A stretch of DNA of 64,000 nucleotides, from the NCBI GenBank assembly GCA_907165065.1, contig OU015528.1, positions 68,801,474 through 68,865,473 on the forward strand. Direction: 5' to 3'. The notes beneath the pieces were generated by a model. It had not been told where the DNA came from. It ran no database searches and saw nothing but the letters and a program-made list of their open reading frames with translations. A program made the position numbers and the translations under genes. This DNA is from Caprimulgus europaeus. Taxonomy: Eukaryota; Chordata; Aves; Caprimulgiformes; Caprimulgidae. Positions 1 through 14,700 of this stretch are shown one piece after another (within the stretch, counting starts at the first letter, position 1; each line of letters opens with the position of its first letter).

Positions 1-2695
1 AGCATAAAATATGCTGATGAGAAACTGTACAGGAAAAAATGCTATAATAGTTACTGCAGTTTGCCATTGAACTGGAGGATGTCCATGGCCACGAGAGGTT
101 TGCTTCAGGACTGTGAATAGCCTTTTCAAAAGGCGGAAGGACAACCAATTTCTTTGCTCTAATTCCATTTTTTATATTGGTAGGAACCAAAGTCATCCCA
201 GATGAAAAACTGTTTAATTCTCAGCCCACCTGATGGCAAACAAGACGGACTCTATCCTTTATACTGTTCACTGAGTAGTGGCTCTAAAAGAAGGTGATTC
301 CTACCCATTTTCAGTGTCTTTTGCAAAAAGCTGTTACTCTTCCTCTGCTGACTGTGCACAACCATAGTCCAAGTGGGTACCTACTGTCATTGCAGTTCTA
401 TCCCAAATTTTTGTTATCAATAGGCAATGTATTGAGGGGCTGGAAATCTGCTATTCCTCAGCATGATAGAAATACATAAGCAAAACAATTGCTAGTCCCA
501 TTCATTGAGTTTCTGGGACCAAGCATTGATTCAGCTAACATAGCTTCTGAGGTTCATTTCATTTACATATCACCCACTATCACATATGTAGGAAAGGCAG
601 CCTTGAATGCATTATACGTCTGTATATCAAAGGCATCAACCCTCGTCTAGTTTTATGACCACAAATAATGGACTTTTTCTACAGAAGGCTCATGCTTTTC
701 CTCCCTTCTTCCACAACTGACTATTTCTTCCCCTCAAGCTGTTGCCTTTTTCCTTTCTTTCCCTTCTTCCTTCCCAAGAATCTTGGAGATAACAGTGTGC
801 TGGGCTTTAATAACAAATCCTGGAACCAGGGTAGCCCAGCGCCGACTCCCTGATGGCTCTCCAAATGAAGTTGTGGTAATGGGAACTATCTGGTGATTAT
901 AGTTTTCACAGACGTTTCACTCCCTTTGACTGGATGGTTACGCTGTCCATACACTCTGTCTTATGTAGCCCTCAAAGCTACGTGTCTTCACCTTGTATTG
1001 AACCAGCCTTCTTGAAATAGAGCTCTTAGCTCTGAACTAAACTGAGAAATTAAGTGTAAAATGTGTAAAAAGCTTATGGATATGAAGGAGAAGACATAGC
1101 CAGAAGGACAAGTGAGTTTATTTCTGCAGAAATGCTATCCAAAATGGCATTGGTTTGCAGTGAGAAGCTAAGCAGTAAGGAAAACTCACAGGTATAGATC
1201 AGATGAGCATGGAAAAGAACAATAGTGAGGGGCCACCCAAATAAGACGACTATACTTACATAAGAGGATGAGAAATAAATGGGTTGAGATAGGGGAATAT
1301 TTTCTTTTTCACAGAAGAGCTAGTTAACATTGTGAACTTAAGTGAACAGTGTCTTTGGATCATAAAGGATGCCAACGTAAATATTTGAGAGCTGCTTATC
1401 GTTAATTTCTTGCAAACAAGTGAAAGATGGATCTGCTTTCCTTTTCTCAGGGCTGTAGACAGCAAAGGTTGTCTTTGCTACCATAAAATATTTTGCAGCG
1501 GATCTTAAATAATTACATAAATCAAGCAGCTATCAACAAAATGTATACTTCCTTTGGCATATTTGCTTGGGTTCCGCTCTTTGACCATGGGACTGGTCCT
1601 GGACAGTTTCTCCTGGATATTAAAGAAAGGGGCATCTACAGAATAGCCTGCATAAGAATCTCTTAAATGGCTCTTAAGTTCAGCTTGGGAAACAGCCTTT
1701 CCCTGGAGGCCCTGTCAAATATTGAGGGGTTGAAGGATGACTTCTGGGATTTTCCGGGTGCTGTAGTAACTTTGTTTCTTATTTCAGGAGATCTGTGCAA
1801 CCACATTTCTTGGCAGATTCCCATAAAAGTTGCTGCCCCAAAAGGCTAGCTATGGTCTTTTACAGAGCAGATCACTTTACATTTTTAATCTGGATTTAAC
1901 CTGGTTCTCCTTACCTGTAACCAAAAGAAGAGAAGGAAAGGTTTTCTAAAGAAATATCTCAGGAGGTACTACCATATTGCTGCTGTGATATTTCCCAATG
2001 GCAAAACTTGGCTTCTCCTCCTGTTTCCTATTTATATTAAGAAGGACTGGTTCATTGGCCCAGATTACTGCCCTCAAGACACCTGAGGAATCACCTAGAG
2101 ATGGGTGTGCTGCATCCTACACACGGGTTATTTAGTACTAAATGTATGGAGTGGTTTGCTTTTGGTTTCTGCTGAAGGTCTGTAGAGGTATGTAAGACAG
2201 TGTGTTTTGTGGCCTGGGGATGATCTAGCTTGAGCCCAGCTCCTCTTTTCTTTTGCAGCCATATGGCCTGTGGACACACTTTAGCACAAACCAGACTTTA
2301 AGCCTCAGTTTCACCTGTTCAGACTAGCTGGTATATACCAAAACTAAACTAGTTAAGCAATGTGGGAAACAGGTGGATTAGAGCCTGACTTCAAAGTCAA
2401 GACAAAATTATGATGAAATGTTAATACAGGCAGAAAATCAGAGAAGAAATGGTGGTGTGGACAGAACTACAGATGTGACAGACACATTCTGTGTATTCTT
2501 ATATTTATGCTTTCAATTATTATGTAAATAAGCATTTTATTCATCTGTGTGTTGGATTTAATTGTGTATTTGATTTGGTATGTTACCAAAGACTGTGTAA
2601 ACTAAAAGGCTGCCAATTATAGTTCTAAAATGTTGCAGCAGAATGAAAATATTAGTGCTTAGGAGATTTCATAACTATCTGTTTCCCTGCCACAG
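1..2695. other. CCDC146 intron or upstream sequence
   Basis: AT-rich sequence ending in a pyrimidine stretch and cacag acceptor at 2691-2695. I looked for the exon encoding the N-terminal residues that precede the exon at 2696 and found none, so the 5' exon(s) probably lie to the left. The open frames here are short and resemble nothing I know. Confidence 0.6.
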
Positions 2696-2778
2696 CTATT
2701 TTCTGCTGGAAAAATCACAGGCACCAGAGTAGCTGATCTGAAGAGGAAGTACACCCTGCTGCATAAGACTGTGATAAG
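2696..2778 (+). CDS. CCDC146: CCDC146 coding exon a (first in window)
   Basis: 83 bp between a cacag acceptor and an ataag|gtacaa donor; it enters in phase 0 and leaves two bases. It encodes [19 protein letters not shown] and then TLLHKTVI, matching the human stretch around GTRMAALKAKYTLLH. It is too short to appear as a simple ORF and was found by its splice sites and protein similarity. Confidence 0.9.
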
Positions 2779-5700
2779 GTACAATATTCCCTTTTTAGCC
2801 TTTGTTTAAGTAGCCAAAGCATTACATATTTGGAGTCATTTTCTGATGATGATGAAGCCTAATTATCATTTCAGGCTTTTTTACAGTGATTGTTCCTACA
2901 GAGGAAGTGAGAGCACAAGGTTGAAAACCAGTATTATTTAATAGGAGGTTTCAATTAAATTTGGATATTCAGTTACTGGAAGGAAAAGAAAATGGAGGCA
3001 CGAAGTGGGATGAGATGATACAGTTGTGCTAGGTGAACAGTATGTCATAGAACAGAGATGTTCTATTGCAAATATTGCAATACTACATTAGTATTTGCAA
3101 CTAATAATTTTTATATTACTTATGGTATACCCATAATTATCAGTAAAATCAACATCATTATATTCCTGTTATATTTCTGTAATATGTATCATATGATGAT
3201 CTTTAACGTCCCTTCCAACCCATACCATTCTATGATGTCCACCATATTAACAATATTTTAGCCCAATTTCCGTGTCAGTCCACATCAAAACCTTTATGAC
3301 AATTCTGCTTGTAAGAGAACCATGGCTGTTCTGTCACTGAAGCTTAACCCTAATTTAAAGATTGCTCACTTGGGTTATGGTGGGATTTGGTGTGCCTCCT
3401 TGCAATCTGAATAGTGGTAAGTGCTAAGTAATGTAAATTTGAAAAGGAGTTCCCCAAATCATGAAAACACAGTTTTTATTTGGGTTATCTGAGTCTTCTA
3501 GTTTCATCTTAATAAAATGGGGAGTTAGAATATGGCCCTGACTCTGTAAGAAGTCAGCTGACTTTATTCAGATTATTGCATAGCAAGTATTTTTGGGAAG
3601 CAAAATTAAAAACAGCACTCCTAAACCTCCTCAACTCCCTAGAAAATGGAAGAAGCATTTTCCTAATGCTCAAAGCTCAATGTATTATGTGGGGTTTGGA
3701 TTAGTTGACTGTGAAGGCTTCTACCATCATGATGTTCACTGAGCTGAAGCAGAAAACCAGTAGCTGCTGAACTTGATTGACTTCTAGCCAGAGTAAGTTT
3801 GAAAACAGTCTTTGGTTGGAAAAAATACAAACACATTACTATGTATTTTATATTATGTATTTATATAGGATTCTTTTCTACAGAACATTCTTTTATGAAA
3901 AGACAATTCCTTTACATGTGTAATAAGAGGAATATGGCCTGAGTGAAACAGGACTCAGCCGTCTTTTCTGTCACAACAATACTACATAAACACTGTGCAC
4001 CAAAAGCATGGAAGTGTTAGATGGTAGATTACATCTCTCATTCTTTCCATGGTTCTCACAGGAGTATGAAATTGTTATACTTCTGTAAGAAAGTTAATCG
4101 GAGAGAATCACATCACGGTCTTTACTTAGATGCAGTCATGCGTCAAAGCAAAACACCAACACATGAACGAGTACCAGTTCCCACAGATAAATTTCTCTTA
4201 CTAACAGAAAGCAAGAAAAATCAGTTACAAAAATTGATTGCTGTTTCCAGTATATTTTAAGGACTCTTCAGACATCAAAAGTGAGATCCACTTGTCCGTA
4301 TGTTAACATCAGTGGACATGCACATCTGAACTAGGTATCTAGAGTCCCTTAACGGTCAATAGAAAGAAATAGGGACCACACACTTCCTCCTTATATGGAC
4401 ATCTGCAAGTGTCTGGGTTTCTCAGTTGGCTATAAAGACAGTTCTGATGGTAGATTCAATATGAATACTCTTTTCCTGCAATGAACCATTCACTGAATCA
4501 ATACCACTTTTTAATTTTTAGTTCTTCAACCTTACATGTACAGTACAGTTCTGTGGATGAAGAACTTATTTTTTTACTTATTACAGTTGAATTTAATCTC
4601 TTTCCCAACTAATCCTCATCTGCCCCAGTGCTGTTACAATGCCATGTGGAAACAAATGGCACTGCATGAGGTCTTCAAGCTGTGTGTGTTCTTTCCTTTA
4701 GTCACATACAAAAATCTCAATGAGCGTCTTACGCATCTTAAGCAGCATAGATCCCTGTGACAGCTATGCCAAACGATTGTAACTGGGCTCTCTGATACAC
4801 AAATTTGTCTAATATGAGGAATGCATCTAGTCTGTATGTAGATCATTTCCAAGGCTGTTACTAGAGTACAGAGTTTTAAGTGTGGTCTTTTGTTTAGTGG
4901 TAAACAGTCCTTTATTTCTTGGTTTCAGATTTGTACAATTTGACATTCTGGAAAGCTGAGAGAAGTCACCTAGAAGATAACATTTTTTGATACATTTCCT
5001 CAAAGTATTATGTGCTTTTACATTTATGTTTGCTGCACAGCTGAATTTCTGAGAACAGGCTGTCATCCTGTTCTGGTGCTGTCTTACCCACCCACTTTGC
5101 AGTGGGACTGCACCTAAAGCTGATGTACCTGAGCTTGTATTTGGCCCCTGAAAACCCATTTAATCACACAATCATGTGGCCAAATTGTCAATTTTTATTT
5201 TTATTATCTCAGTTTAGGAATCTAATATGAATATTCTGATGCACCAAGCTGTAACAAAGTCAGGTAATAATTATAGTTTATTGACAGTTTGGGAATCTCA
5301 GCTTCTTAAGCCTATGTTAAATTATTAATCACTTCACAAATTGAAAAGCTGCCACATTAGACTTGGCAAGCCTACACTTGCACTCATGTGATTCTAGATG
5401 TGTACAGTGTGTAGGTGTCCAGTTATGTCTTCATTGTCTTCAATTACATTTAAATCTTCACATGAAAAAATGCTATTTGCAACTATAGTGAGCAAGATCC
5501 GGTTTTAGATTCAACACAGCTCAGTTCTTGTTTCTATTTTTGTCTTTTTGTTGTCTTGAAAAAATCAATACTAAGAATTTTGCTTTTATGGAAGAACTTA
5601 TGTTTTATGTAATTTTATGTAAAATTTATGTTTTGTGTAAGAATTATGATTGAAATGAATGTGTATTACTGAAAACAATCATATTTTCCCCTCAAACTGG

Positions 5701-8700
5701 ATACATCCTGTTGAACTTAAAGCAGGTTTAAATATTGTATAGGATCTTGTGTCAATAAATCAATTTATTTTTCCCTTTAAAAATTACTGTGTAGATACAT
5801 CACACGAAGTTTTTTGTTCGTGATAAAGGCATACTCTTGTTTCCTGTTGAAGTCTGTGGTTTTCTTATTTTCTGGTTTAAAAAAGGAAGTGTTTATCTGA
5901 GTAGAAATGTTACACAAAACAAAACTTTTTCTGCTATATTATTTCAGCTATGTTTATGCAGTATCATCAGCTGTATATTTTGTGTTTTATAGTTACCATC
6001 TCAACTCTATTCTTCAGTGATACATAATTTTGTTTTTGTTGCTAAGCCATAAATGACACTTTTGAGCTAAAATTTATGTATAGAGTTTCTCAATATGGAA
6101 GACTCTAAATTTCTTTGTTTTATAGAAACTTTAAATTGCATTATATTTTTAATTACTATAAGGCAAATGATAGAGTTCTTTATTCTTCCATATAATTTAT
6201 GACTAATTTTAGTATACTACTATACAAAAGTTATAATGTAATTATATTGAGAAGGCACACACAATGCTTTCTATAGCATAAAGAATAGGTTTGTGTTGTG
6301 CATTGTATACGAATTTTTGTACTGTAGTTCCCTTTAAAATTTTTCCATAATAATCAATGTATTTTACTAACAGTCTTTAAGATCTGTTTTTCAGCTATCA
6401 CCACATAAATTCCTAAGTATATTATGAATACTAGTTTCCTAACATTGACAGAATATTGCAGTTTGTTATTTCTGTGTAGCTACACTTTAGTGATACAGGT
6501 CAGATCAGACAATTGATTGTGTCTACAAGCCTTGTAATAGACTTCCACAGAAGTTCACAAATGTATTTGCAGCTTATGTATAATTAAATGGTAACACTAC
6601 AGCAATAGTAGCATGCAATTCAGCACTGGGTGGGTGTCCTGGTATTTCCTAAGCACCTAAAGGTGTCATGTAGCCCAGACTGAGCCTTGTCCTGGTGAAT
6701 ACTTCCCTGGTTTTTGTCCCCACACTGATTCAGATCTAGCCTTCGGCACTTCTTAGGATAAAATGAATTCTCTGTCTCTTCACTGGTTCTGGGAGGTGCT
6801 AGACAAATAAATTAGACTAAGCATCTTTCATCTGGTTAAAATGAGACGAGATGAATCCCACTCCAAGTCTAGGTATGCAGAAAAAAACCCCTCACATGAG
6901 ACTCCACTGCTTTTATGGCATCACAGGGTGATTCAGGTTTGAACAGACCTCAGGAGGTCTCTGGTCCAACCTCCTGTTCAAAGCAGGGTTAACTAGGAGA
7001 TCAAAACAGATTATTCAGGATTTAATCCCATCTGATCTTGAAAACCTTGAATTAAATATTATAGGTAGGGAAAGAAGTATAAATGCAAATCTTATGCTTC
7101 TCATTGCCTCGTTCTAAATTTTTCTATTGAATGTAGTTTACAGGAATCTGAGATCCAGCTGTTGCAGGAAGCCAAACGTCTTAGTGTAGAACTGGAACAA
7201 CAGCAACATGAACTGGAAAAAGCAGAACAGTTCCCTGAAGAATCCTCCAGTGAAGTTTCCCGAATAAGGCAACAACTTCTTAGCTGCCAAAATGAATACA
7301 ATGCTATTAAAGAAAGAGAGTATGAAATTCAGTTCAAGACGGAATGGTAAGTGATAGTGGTCAAACACTGCTAATTTTATCATAGCTTATCTAGAATGAT
7401 AATGTAAAATACAATTCAATCTTCTTTCCATGTTACATGAACACATTTCTTGATGACTGTTGTTGAACAAATTCCCATAAACTTTCCCTAGAAACAGCGA
7501 CATTTCAGTGATGAATAAAATTACCTTGGTGTGAGCTTTGTAGGTTATTTTAATTTTAGAACATGCTATGGTGTCCTTTGAAATGCTGTTTAAAATATAC
7601 TGCATTGCATCATTAATGTTTAAGTAGGCAAAATTAACAGGAACAATTCTATTCTAGGACACCTGTAATACAAAAGATTAAAGTGTCTCAGAGACCTGGT
7701 GACTGGGATTTTATGGAAACAATGTCATAAACAGACCCAATGCTATTTTTACCATCAGAAGCACAGTTCTTCAAGTTTTTCTATTCAGGTATTTAAAGGA
7801 GGAGAAGTACTTGTATATTGTCATGTCAGAAAAATGAGAAATTTACTGTGAAAGAAGTGAATACTTGACATTTCTATAAAAGGAAAAAAGTCCAGAATAA
7901 TCTTGATAGTGCTTATATTTTAATTATCTGCATATATATGAGTGTGTTGTACTTGAAGCTTTTATGGTGAGATTATGAATGGTACTATTGCATTTACCTA
8001 TGGAAATATTTTCATTTTGTGGGATGCTTGCTGTTTTTATCTCTCTTCAATCCAGCTGTAGTGTAGTTGTTGTGTATGTATTCAAATAAATAATGTCAGC
8101 AGCTCAGCAGTTAAAACTGTTTTTCTGCAAGGAAAGTAGGGGCACTGTACAAACTGAATAGACCAGATTTTTCTGGCAGCTCATTTTTGATTTTTATTTT
8201 TTTTTAGAACCAAATGTTTGCTCTAAGAGAGAAAAAAACTTGAGGAAGAAGCAAATTGGGAGTGGGAGAAATAAAGAAACATGGAAAGCATCTGGAAAAA
8301 ATTATTTGCTATGAGATAACTAAGCAACATGAAGTTTCCTGAAATAATTATTAAATACAGAATTTGTTGCGATTTCCAAGCAGTCCAGAAATGAGCTCTT
8401 CAAAATATCATGCTTTTTACTCATTTGTCCTCATATCTTATGAACATTTGTCACAGATTTTGCATCACTTTTCCAAAAAATGATGGGGTTTTATATGTTT
8501 AGGGGATATTTACTCATACTCTATTTTCTACCTCTAGTCAAAAGGAGATTTCTGTCCTACACAAAACACAGTTTAGGTATTGTCTCAACTACCCCTGCAC
8601 ATTTAGTGCATTAATTCTTACATATTAATTGAATAGTCTATCTTGCAGATAAAAAATACACTTTTTGTATCAGTCATACTGTGAACAACAGTATTTCACT

Positions 8701-11700
8701 TTAATAAGAAACTTCCTCTGTTTGGTTTTATGTATTGCATGAGATCAAAACCAGCTGTACAGTCTGACCAGAGGACCATATGGCGCAGTATCTAATGGTG
8801 ACCAAAAGCTCAGCCAGCAGCCATTTGTGATGCAGGGATTTAATGAGCCAAATACAGTCCTCTGTATTTAGGAATCATCAGTTGATCCCTCTTGAACTTC
8901 TCCTGTCTCCTTCTCAGCTGTATAAACTTCTGGCATTGCAACACCCTGGGCAATGAGTTCCAAAGATTAACTGACAAGAACTGCCACCTCCTTTATTTTT
9001 TGAACCTGACTCCAATCAGCTTTATTTCATGCCCTGTGGTTCTTGTATTGGATACAACAGTGAATATCTGATCCTCTCCTCATTTTCACTGCTGCAGGAT
9101 CTCTTTTGTATCCTCCCTCCCCTTAATTTCTCAACTTCCTAAACTGAAGACCTACAGATTATTTAGTTGTTTAATTATTAATTATTTGATTGTTCCTTGT
9201 TTGGAATCTGTTTCATGCCTGGTGGTATGGGTCTTATGTGTGTTGTAGATATGGAGAGAGGAGGATGTGCCTTGATTATGTGTGGATTTGTTTATTGGGA
9301 GAGAAGATACTGCTTTCCAGAAATGAGAGTGGTTTTGATGCTGGAGTAGTGTAGAATGAACAGGACAGGCAGAATAAATATCTGTGTGAGGAATGGATGG
9401 GTGAATGTAGCGGGGAAATGAGAAATGAGCTATGAAGAAAACGGGTAATGGATGTAAATACGAGTTTGGGTTTGGTGCCTGTGAAAGACAGTGAAAATCA
9501 ATGTCCAGAATACAGTTGTGAGTAGCATGTGATCTAATAATAACACTGGTGTAAAAAGAAAATCTGAAAGCCTGATGGTTTAATACAAATAATAAAATGA
9601 CATCTTCTGAAATATCTGTGTGCATGGGTGGTGTCACAGACAGAGGGGAAGTTGCATCAAAGATCTAAGTTTGCTGTTAGGTGACTGCTTGGTTTCCTTA
9701 ATTTCTCAGAAGGATAGAAACTCATGGTCCAACTTCTCTTGGCCCTGGATCTCTCTGGAGCACAGTTTCCCTTGGTGTCCAACTGTGTTAATACAGTCCC
9801 AGCTGTGCTTGGCACTTACAAGTCAATTTCTCTTTGGGAATTATGACTAAAGGCTGTTTAGTCTGAAAATAAACATATTGCTTATTTGCCTTCTTATGTA
9901 TAGCAGGAGAGGAACATGGAGGGATAAAGCTTTTGAAAGGAATATCTGTGTCTCTTTTATCCTTTTCTTAGAAGTCTGTTCTTATCTACTCAGAAATACT
10001 GCTGAGCTGGAAGTGAGAGATCTGCTTCCCTGTTTCTGTAAGCCTTTTTGTCTCTGAAGTATCTCTTTAGTCTCTGCTGCCTTTACTTCCTGCCTCAGTT
10101 CTCTTTCTCCGAAAGCTAAGGGCACTTAGCACCCTTTTTGCACTCAGATTGACAACAGTAAACTTCTTCTCTTGAAGAATCGTATAGATATACCGTAACA
10201 TTAGTGAACTTACTTTTTCTCTCAAGGTCCCTTAGTATTCTATGTTCTCTTTTCCATATTTCACTTCCTATTTGCTTCCCTCCATAAACATTTTTTCTCC
10301 AGATCAGATGCCTTTTTCAATCACTGAAGGTGATATTTCATCTTATGTTTTAATTCTTTATTGTTCTAATGAGTATTCAACATTCCAGGAGTAAATTTAA
10401 ATTGCTTTCAGCATTGTAGTATCAGCAGGTTTTCAGAAATTTTGTTACTTTTTTCATAGCTTGACTAGGTAGATGAGTTATTCAGAAGAAGCCCTGACAC
10501 ACTTCAGCTGTCAGGGAAGTCACCCCGAGGGTGACTGCGTGGATGTGGTGTACCCCCATCGTCTGCGTGTCCCTCCTCTTCTGGTTTGCCTTTCTGTTCT
10601 GCTGTACTGGGTTCGTTGCTAGCATGTCTGCCTCAAGTGCTCAGCGCAGGAGAGGAACAGTGGTTGGAAGGATTTTGCTGAGGTTCTGAAGTTTGGGCTA
10701 CTGTCCCAAAGTCAGGGCTGACTCCAGGAGTATTCTTCCTCTCAAAAACTGTTAGGGAATTGTTAGGAAAAATACTGATCCCGATTCAGTTTTGGTACAG
10801 TTGCATTCAAAGCTGTGAAGGTTTTTCATATAACTGGCACTGAATGTGCCTCAATAAATAAGAGTAGAGACTGAAAAACCAGATTAGCACAAGAACAAGA
10901 AAACCATCAATGTGATCAGTAAGGAGGAGTTCTAGGTTGAGAAAACTTTCATTTTAGTGCCTATATGAGGTTTAGGGCCCTGGTTTCTGAGACAAAATAA
11001 AGAGGAGCTGCTTTTCTTTTTTAGGCCATAGCATCAATAATAATTTATTTTTGAGAAATAATACATTTTTCATCTAAATTAATTTATCATCTAAACTGTA
11101 TTTTTTAAAGTAAGCAATTAATTTGAAATGAAATTATCTTTAACAAGAGTTTGTGAGCTTAAAGGTACCTAATACATGAAAACAATTTTCTCTTAAAGCC
11201 CAGGCCCACTCTACAGCCCTGTAGCAAAGCGGCTGTTCACTGAAGTACTCTGTGCTATTGCAGGCAAGTCAGGATTGCAAAACTGAGCTTGTCCTTGTGG
11301 AAGGATTGCAAATATGGAAAATTATTTCAGTGCTTGTAATTATTTCAGGATTAGTCACTCAGTAATTAAAAAGTGAAAAGTTAAGTTTTTGCCCATAGTT
11401 TTTCTAGCAATGAATTACAAGTCATAATTAAAATAAATTGAGTTAGAGTTGAAGTTTTTATCAACTAATCTTGTGACTGCATTCTCCAGTACATACAAAC
11501 TAAGCACAACTAAGAGCCTTACAGGAATCTCATGCTGGCAGCTTGTCAGCTGTGATATCTTCTGCTTGTGGTCACTAGATTTTAGTTGTGAGGTGCTGAG
11601 CACCTTCTGGGGATTCCTCAGCAATCCCAGCGATGTGTCAGAGTAGCTGAAGGAGTTTGCTTTCTTGCATGATGCGATTTGTAATGATGATAACATTCTG

Positions 11701-14700
11701 GCTGTTTTGTGAGCTCAGGAACTGAAATGAACCTCTGTTGACAACTACTACTACATTTCTTAATCTCTCTGACTTGATTTTTTTATTTCTGTGTCAGTTT
11801 GCAGCTGTAGACATCTCTCAGGGAAAAGTCTGGAATGTATTTTCGTTAATGGTTCAATTTTCCAAGTTTCTTTTTTTAAACTCATTACATCTGCATCCAT
11901 AATAGCTTTTCATGTATAATACTGCTATTAAGCTTCACATAAATAAGTAATGCAACACAAGAAATGTTTGCAAACATTAATATTTAAACTTAAGAGTTTA
12001 ATCTTCTGTTCATAGTGTATTTTTATAGGTATTATAATGATAATAAAAACCACGTGATGTTGAAAAATACACTTATTAAAGAAGGGCTATAAAACAATGG
12101 GAATTGTAAATGCCTAATGCCAGTTGCAGCTATTTTGTTTGTTGTTGTGATTGATGTCTAAGTATTTTATAATCAGTTATGAGGCTGATGTCCATACATC
12201 ACAGATTACAAGGTTCAAATGCTAAATTGAGAGACCACATTCTCCCTGCTTATCTTAGTTAGGCTTCTGTGTTCATATAGCTATTAAATCAGAGACTGAG
12301 TTTAAAGTTTTTGAAGAATCTTATTTGATTTCTGAATCCAAGTTAGTCATCTTGGTCTCCTTTTAGAGTCAACAGAGAGAAATATTTTATCTTCAACTGG
12401 TAATTTATCTCATCTTAAAATAGGTACCTGAGATGTCAGATGTCCTGCCCTTTGCTGGTTCCTGTTTTTATCCCTGACAGTAAGGAAGCCTGGGAATGTC
12501 AGCATAGGGGTATTTGTCTAAATTTTAGATAGGGGCAGCTGGACCAAACTCATTGCTCAAAAGGGATGGATTTAACTTCTTCCTTTTATCCCCTTTTCTA
12601 TTAACACCTTCACTGTTTTTTGTGTGGAAGTAGTTGGTCTGCCAGCTCTTAAGGCAACTTGATGCTTAGTTCAGTTTTGCCTCTGTTTATGTCACAGAAA
12701 ATGAGGTGTTTAAATCATTTTACTTTTGCTGGGTGGAAAAACCTTTGTTGTGAAACTGGAATGGCTCTACAGGAATCTGTCCTCATGCATGAGGAATGTG
12801 ACAAAAGAAAAACGGTGTCAACTTTGCTCTCCCTCCTGATTCTTAGGATTGTTCTTTTGATCGTCTGGCATGATATTAAAGAGGGCACAGCACAGACTGA
12901 TGCAATGCAATGCAGCACTGCAGTGCGGTACTTCTTTAATCAGTTTGCACAGGACTTATTTAATCAATTTTTGTGGCAGTCAGTTATGGGTATTTGTGCA
13001 GAGTAGACATTCATCATAATTAGTGTGATTATGCCAGTCCCAAAGAGTCCAATAAGGAATCCTGCCAAAGTGAGTTGAGAATATGATTTGTTCTTATTAA
13101 CTTATTTATACACTCAGACAGCCTGTTGGTAAGTGAAAGCATTGTGTTTGACCCGTGTAGCATTCCAGCACAATATACTCAGTTGTAGTTTATGGGCACA
13201 GTACACAGAATCAGACCAAGGCTGCTATCACAGAATTGAAGTAGCTTGCTTTTCAATGCAGTTTGATCCCTGTGCTCTTCTTCATTGACTTTAAACAGTG
13301 GAACATAAAAGGAGCAGTTCCTGAGCCCCATTGCAGCAAAGAAGAAATCTCCTTACGGTGTTTCCTTCTACTCGCTTGTACTTGCACAGTACACCTGCAA
13401 AATACTCCTGTCTTCACTCTTCTGAGCAATTTTTAAAGTTTTAATAGATTTCTGCTATAGAACTTTTTTATTTTATCAATTTTTGGGAAGACTGATCTAA
13501 ATTCAGCTTTTTTCTTTGAAAGATTTATTTTGCAAACTCATTCACTCTCTGGGTGTTCAAACTCTGGCATTCAAATTAGTTTTCAGACTTACCAGTCCCT
13601 GTAGAGGCATGTTTGTAGTCTGCCCATACAAGTATACATACATGCTGTAAATCAACAACATCTACTCTGTTATTGTCTCTTTGCTGTTCATCTGAGCTTG
13701 TTCTCCACATTTTATTTTATTTTATTTTATTTTATTTTATTTTATTTTATTTTATTTTATTTTATTTTATTTTATTTTATTTTATTTTATTTTATTTTAT
13801 TTTATTTTATTTTATTTTATTTTATTTTATTTTATTTTATTTTATTTTATTTTATTTTATTTTATTTTATTTTTTGCAACACCACTAACCCAGTTTTCGT
13901 TTTTGACTGGTTTTTTTCACTTGACTGGAGAGATGTTGCCTGAAGCATCAAGGTATAAACTTTGCTCCTTTTGTTGGAGGACTAAAATGTAAGAAACAAT
14001 TTATTGGGGAACTTTAAATCAACACTGACAAAGAATTAAGCAGAAGATTCCAGGGAGGATCCACCCTGAAACTGACGACTAGGAGACTGATCCCTCTCCC
14101 CATGACCACCACCTTCTGAAACCTCAACCACCACCATGTGAGGTTTTAGGCTGGTGCTGAAAAGTTTCAGAGACAAAAGAAATGCTGATCAGCTGCCTCT
14201 CTTTTGTACAAACAAATTCAGAGACAACTGTACCAGCTGCTTGGTGTAGGTGGGGCTGCCCAGGACTCCCTTGTCTTAGTTCATAGCTCTAAGTGCCACA
14301 GTCTCAAGGAGCCTTGACCAGCACATCTTCCAGCTGGAGTTACAAACACAAATTTAAGTGCTAAGGTTGATGTTTTGCTATATCTGGGACAGAGGATTTG
14401 TCTGTTTCACTATTCCTCAGCTGCAATCTCTACTCCTTTATAGCCTGAGACTCAGAAACATCATCGTAGGTACTAATTACAATTCAAGAACCTGCCTCCT
14501 TGTTCCCAATGAATAGCACAAGGACTTAATTAAGTTCAGTTTGGTTGTGACTGCAGGCAGACTGCAGAAGCCCATTTGCTGCCTGTAGGTGCAGAGCTGC
14601 TCCATGCATGCACTGGGGACATATTGATGTCTCTCTTCACTGGGGCTAATTTTTTATATTTGGCAGTATTTATCTGCCTGCCACCAAGAAGCTCCCTATT

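Larger units (their letters stand above)
2779..7136 (+). other. CCDC146 intron with two CR1 remnants
   Basis: 4.36-kb AT-rich intron. It holds a detached CR1 3' end (3193-3237) and an antisense CR1 3' region (6917-7048), listed separately. I see nothing else with support. Confidence 0.8.

Noticed and set aside
1667..1849. Candidate N-terminal CCDC146 exon
   Set aside because: Hydrophobic open frame with no similarity to the expected acidic N-terminus and no fitting donor in phase 0.
2866..2883. Hairpin with T-run resembling a bacterial terminator or snoRNA boxes (GATGATGATGAAGCC...AGGCTTTTTT)
   Set aside because: Eukaryotic intron context; no paired C/D box arrangement that would make a snoRNA.
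7144..7346. Alternative CCDC146 exon start after tttacag at 7143
   Set aside because: It would shift the reading frame relative to the previous exon; the acceptor at 7136 keeps frame and the conserved LQESE residues.
9182..9637. 151-codon open frame on the - strand
   Set aside because: It coincides with a C-poor + strand section; no recognisable domain, no splice context.
13673..13943. Open frames of repeated YFILF residues
   Set aside because: Direct products of the (TTTTA)n array, not genes.
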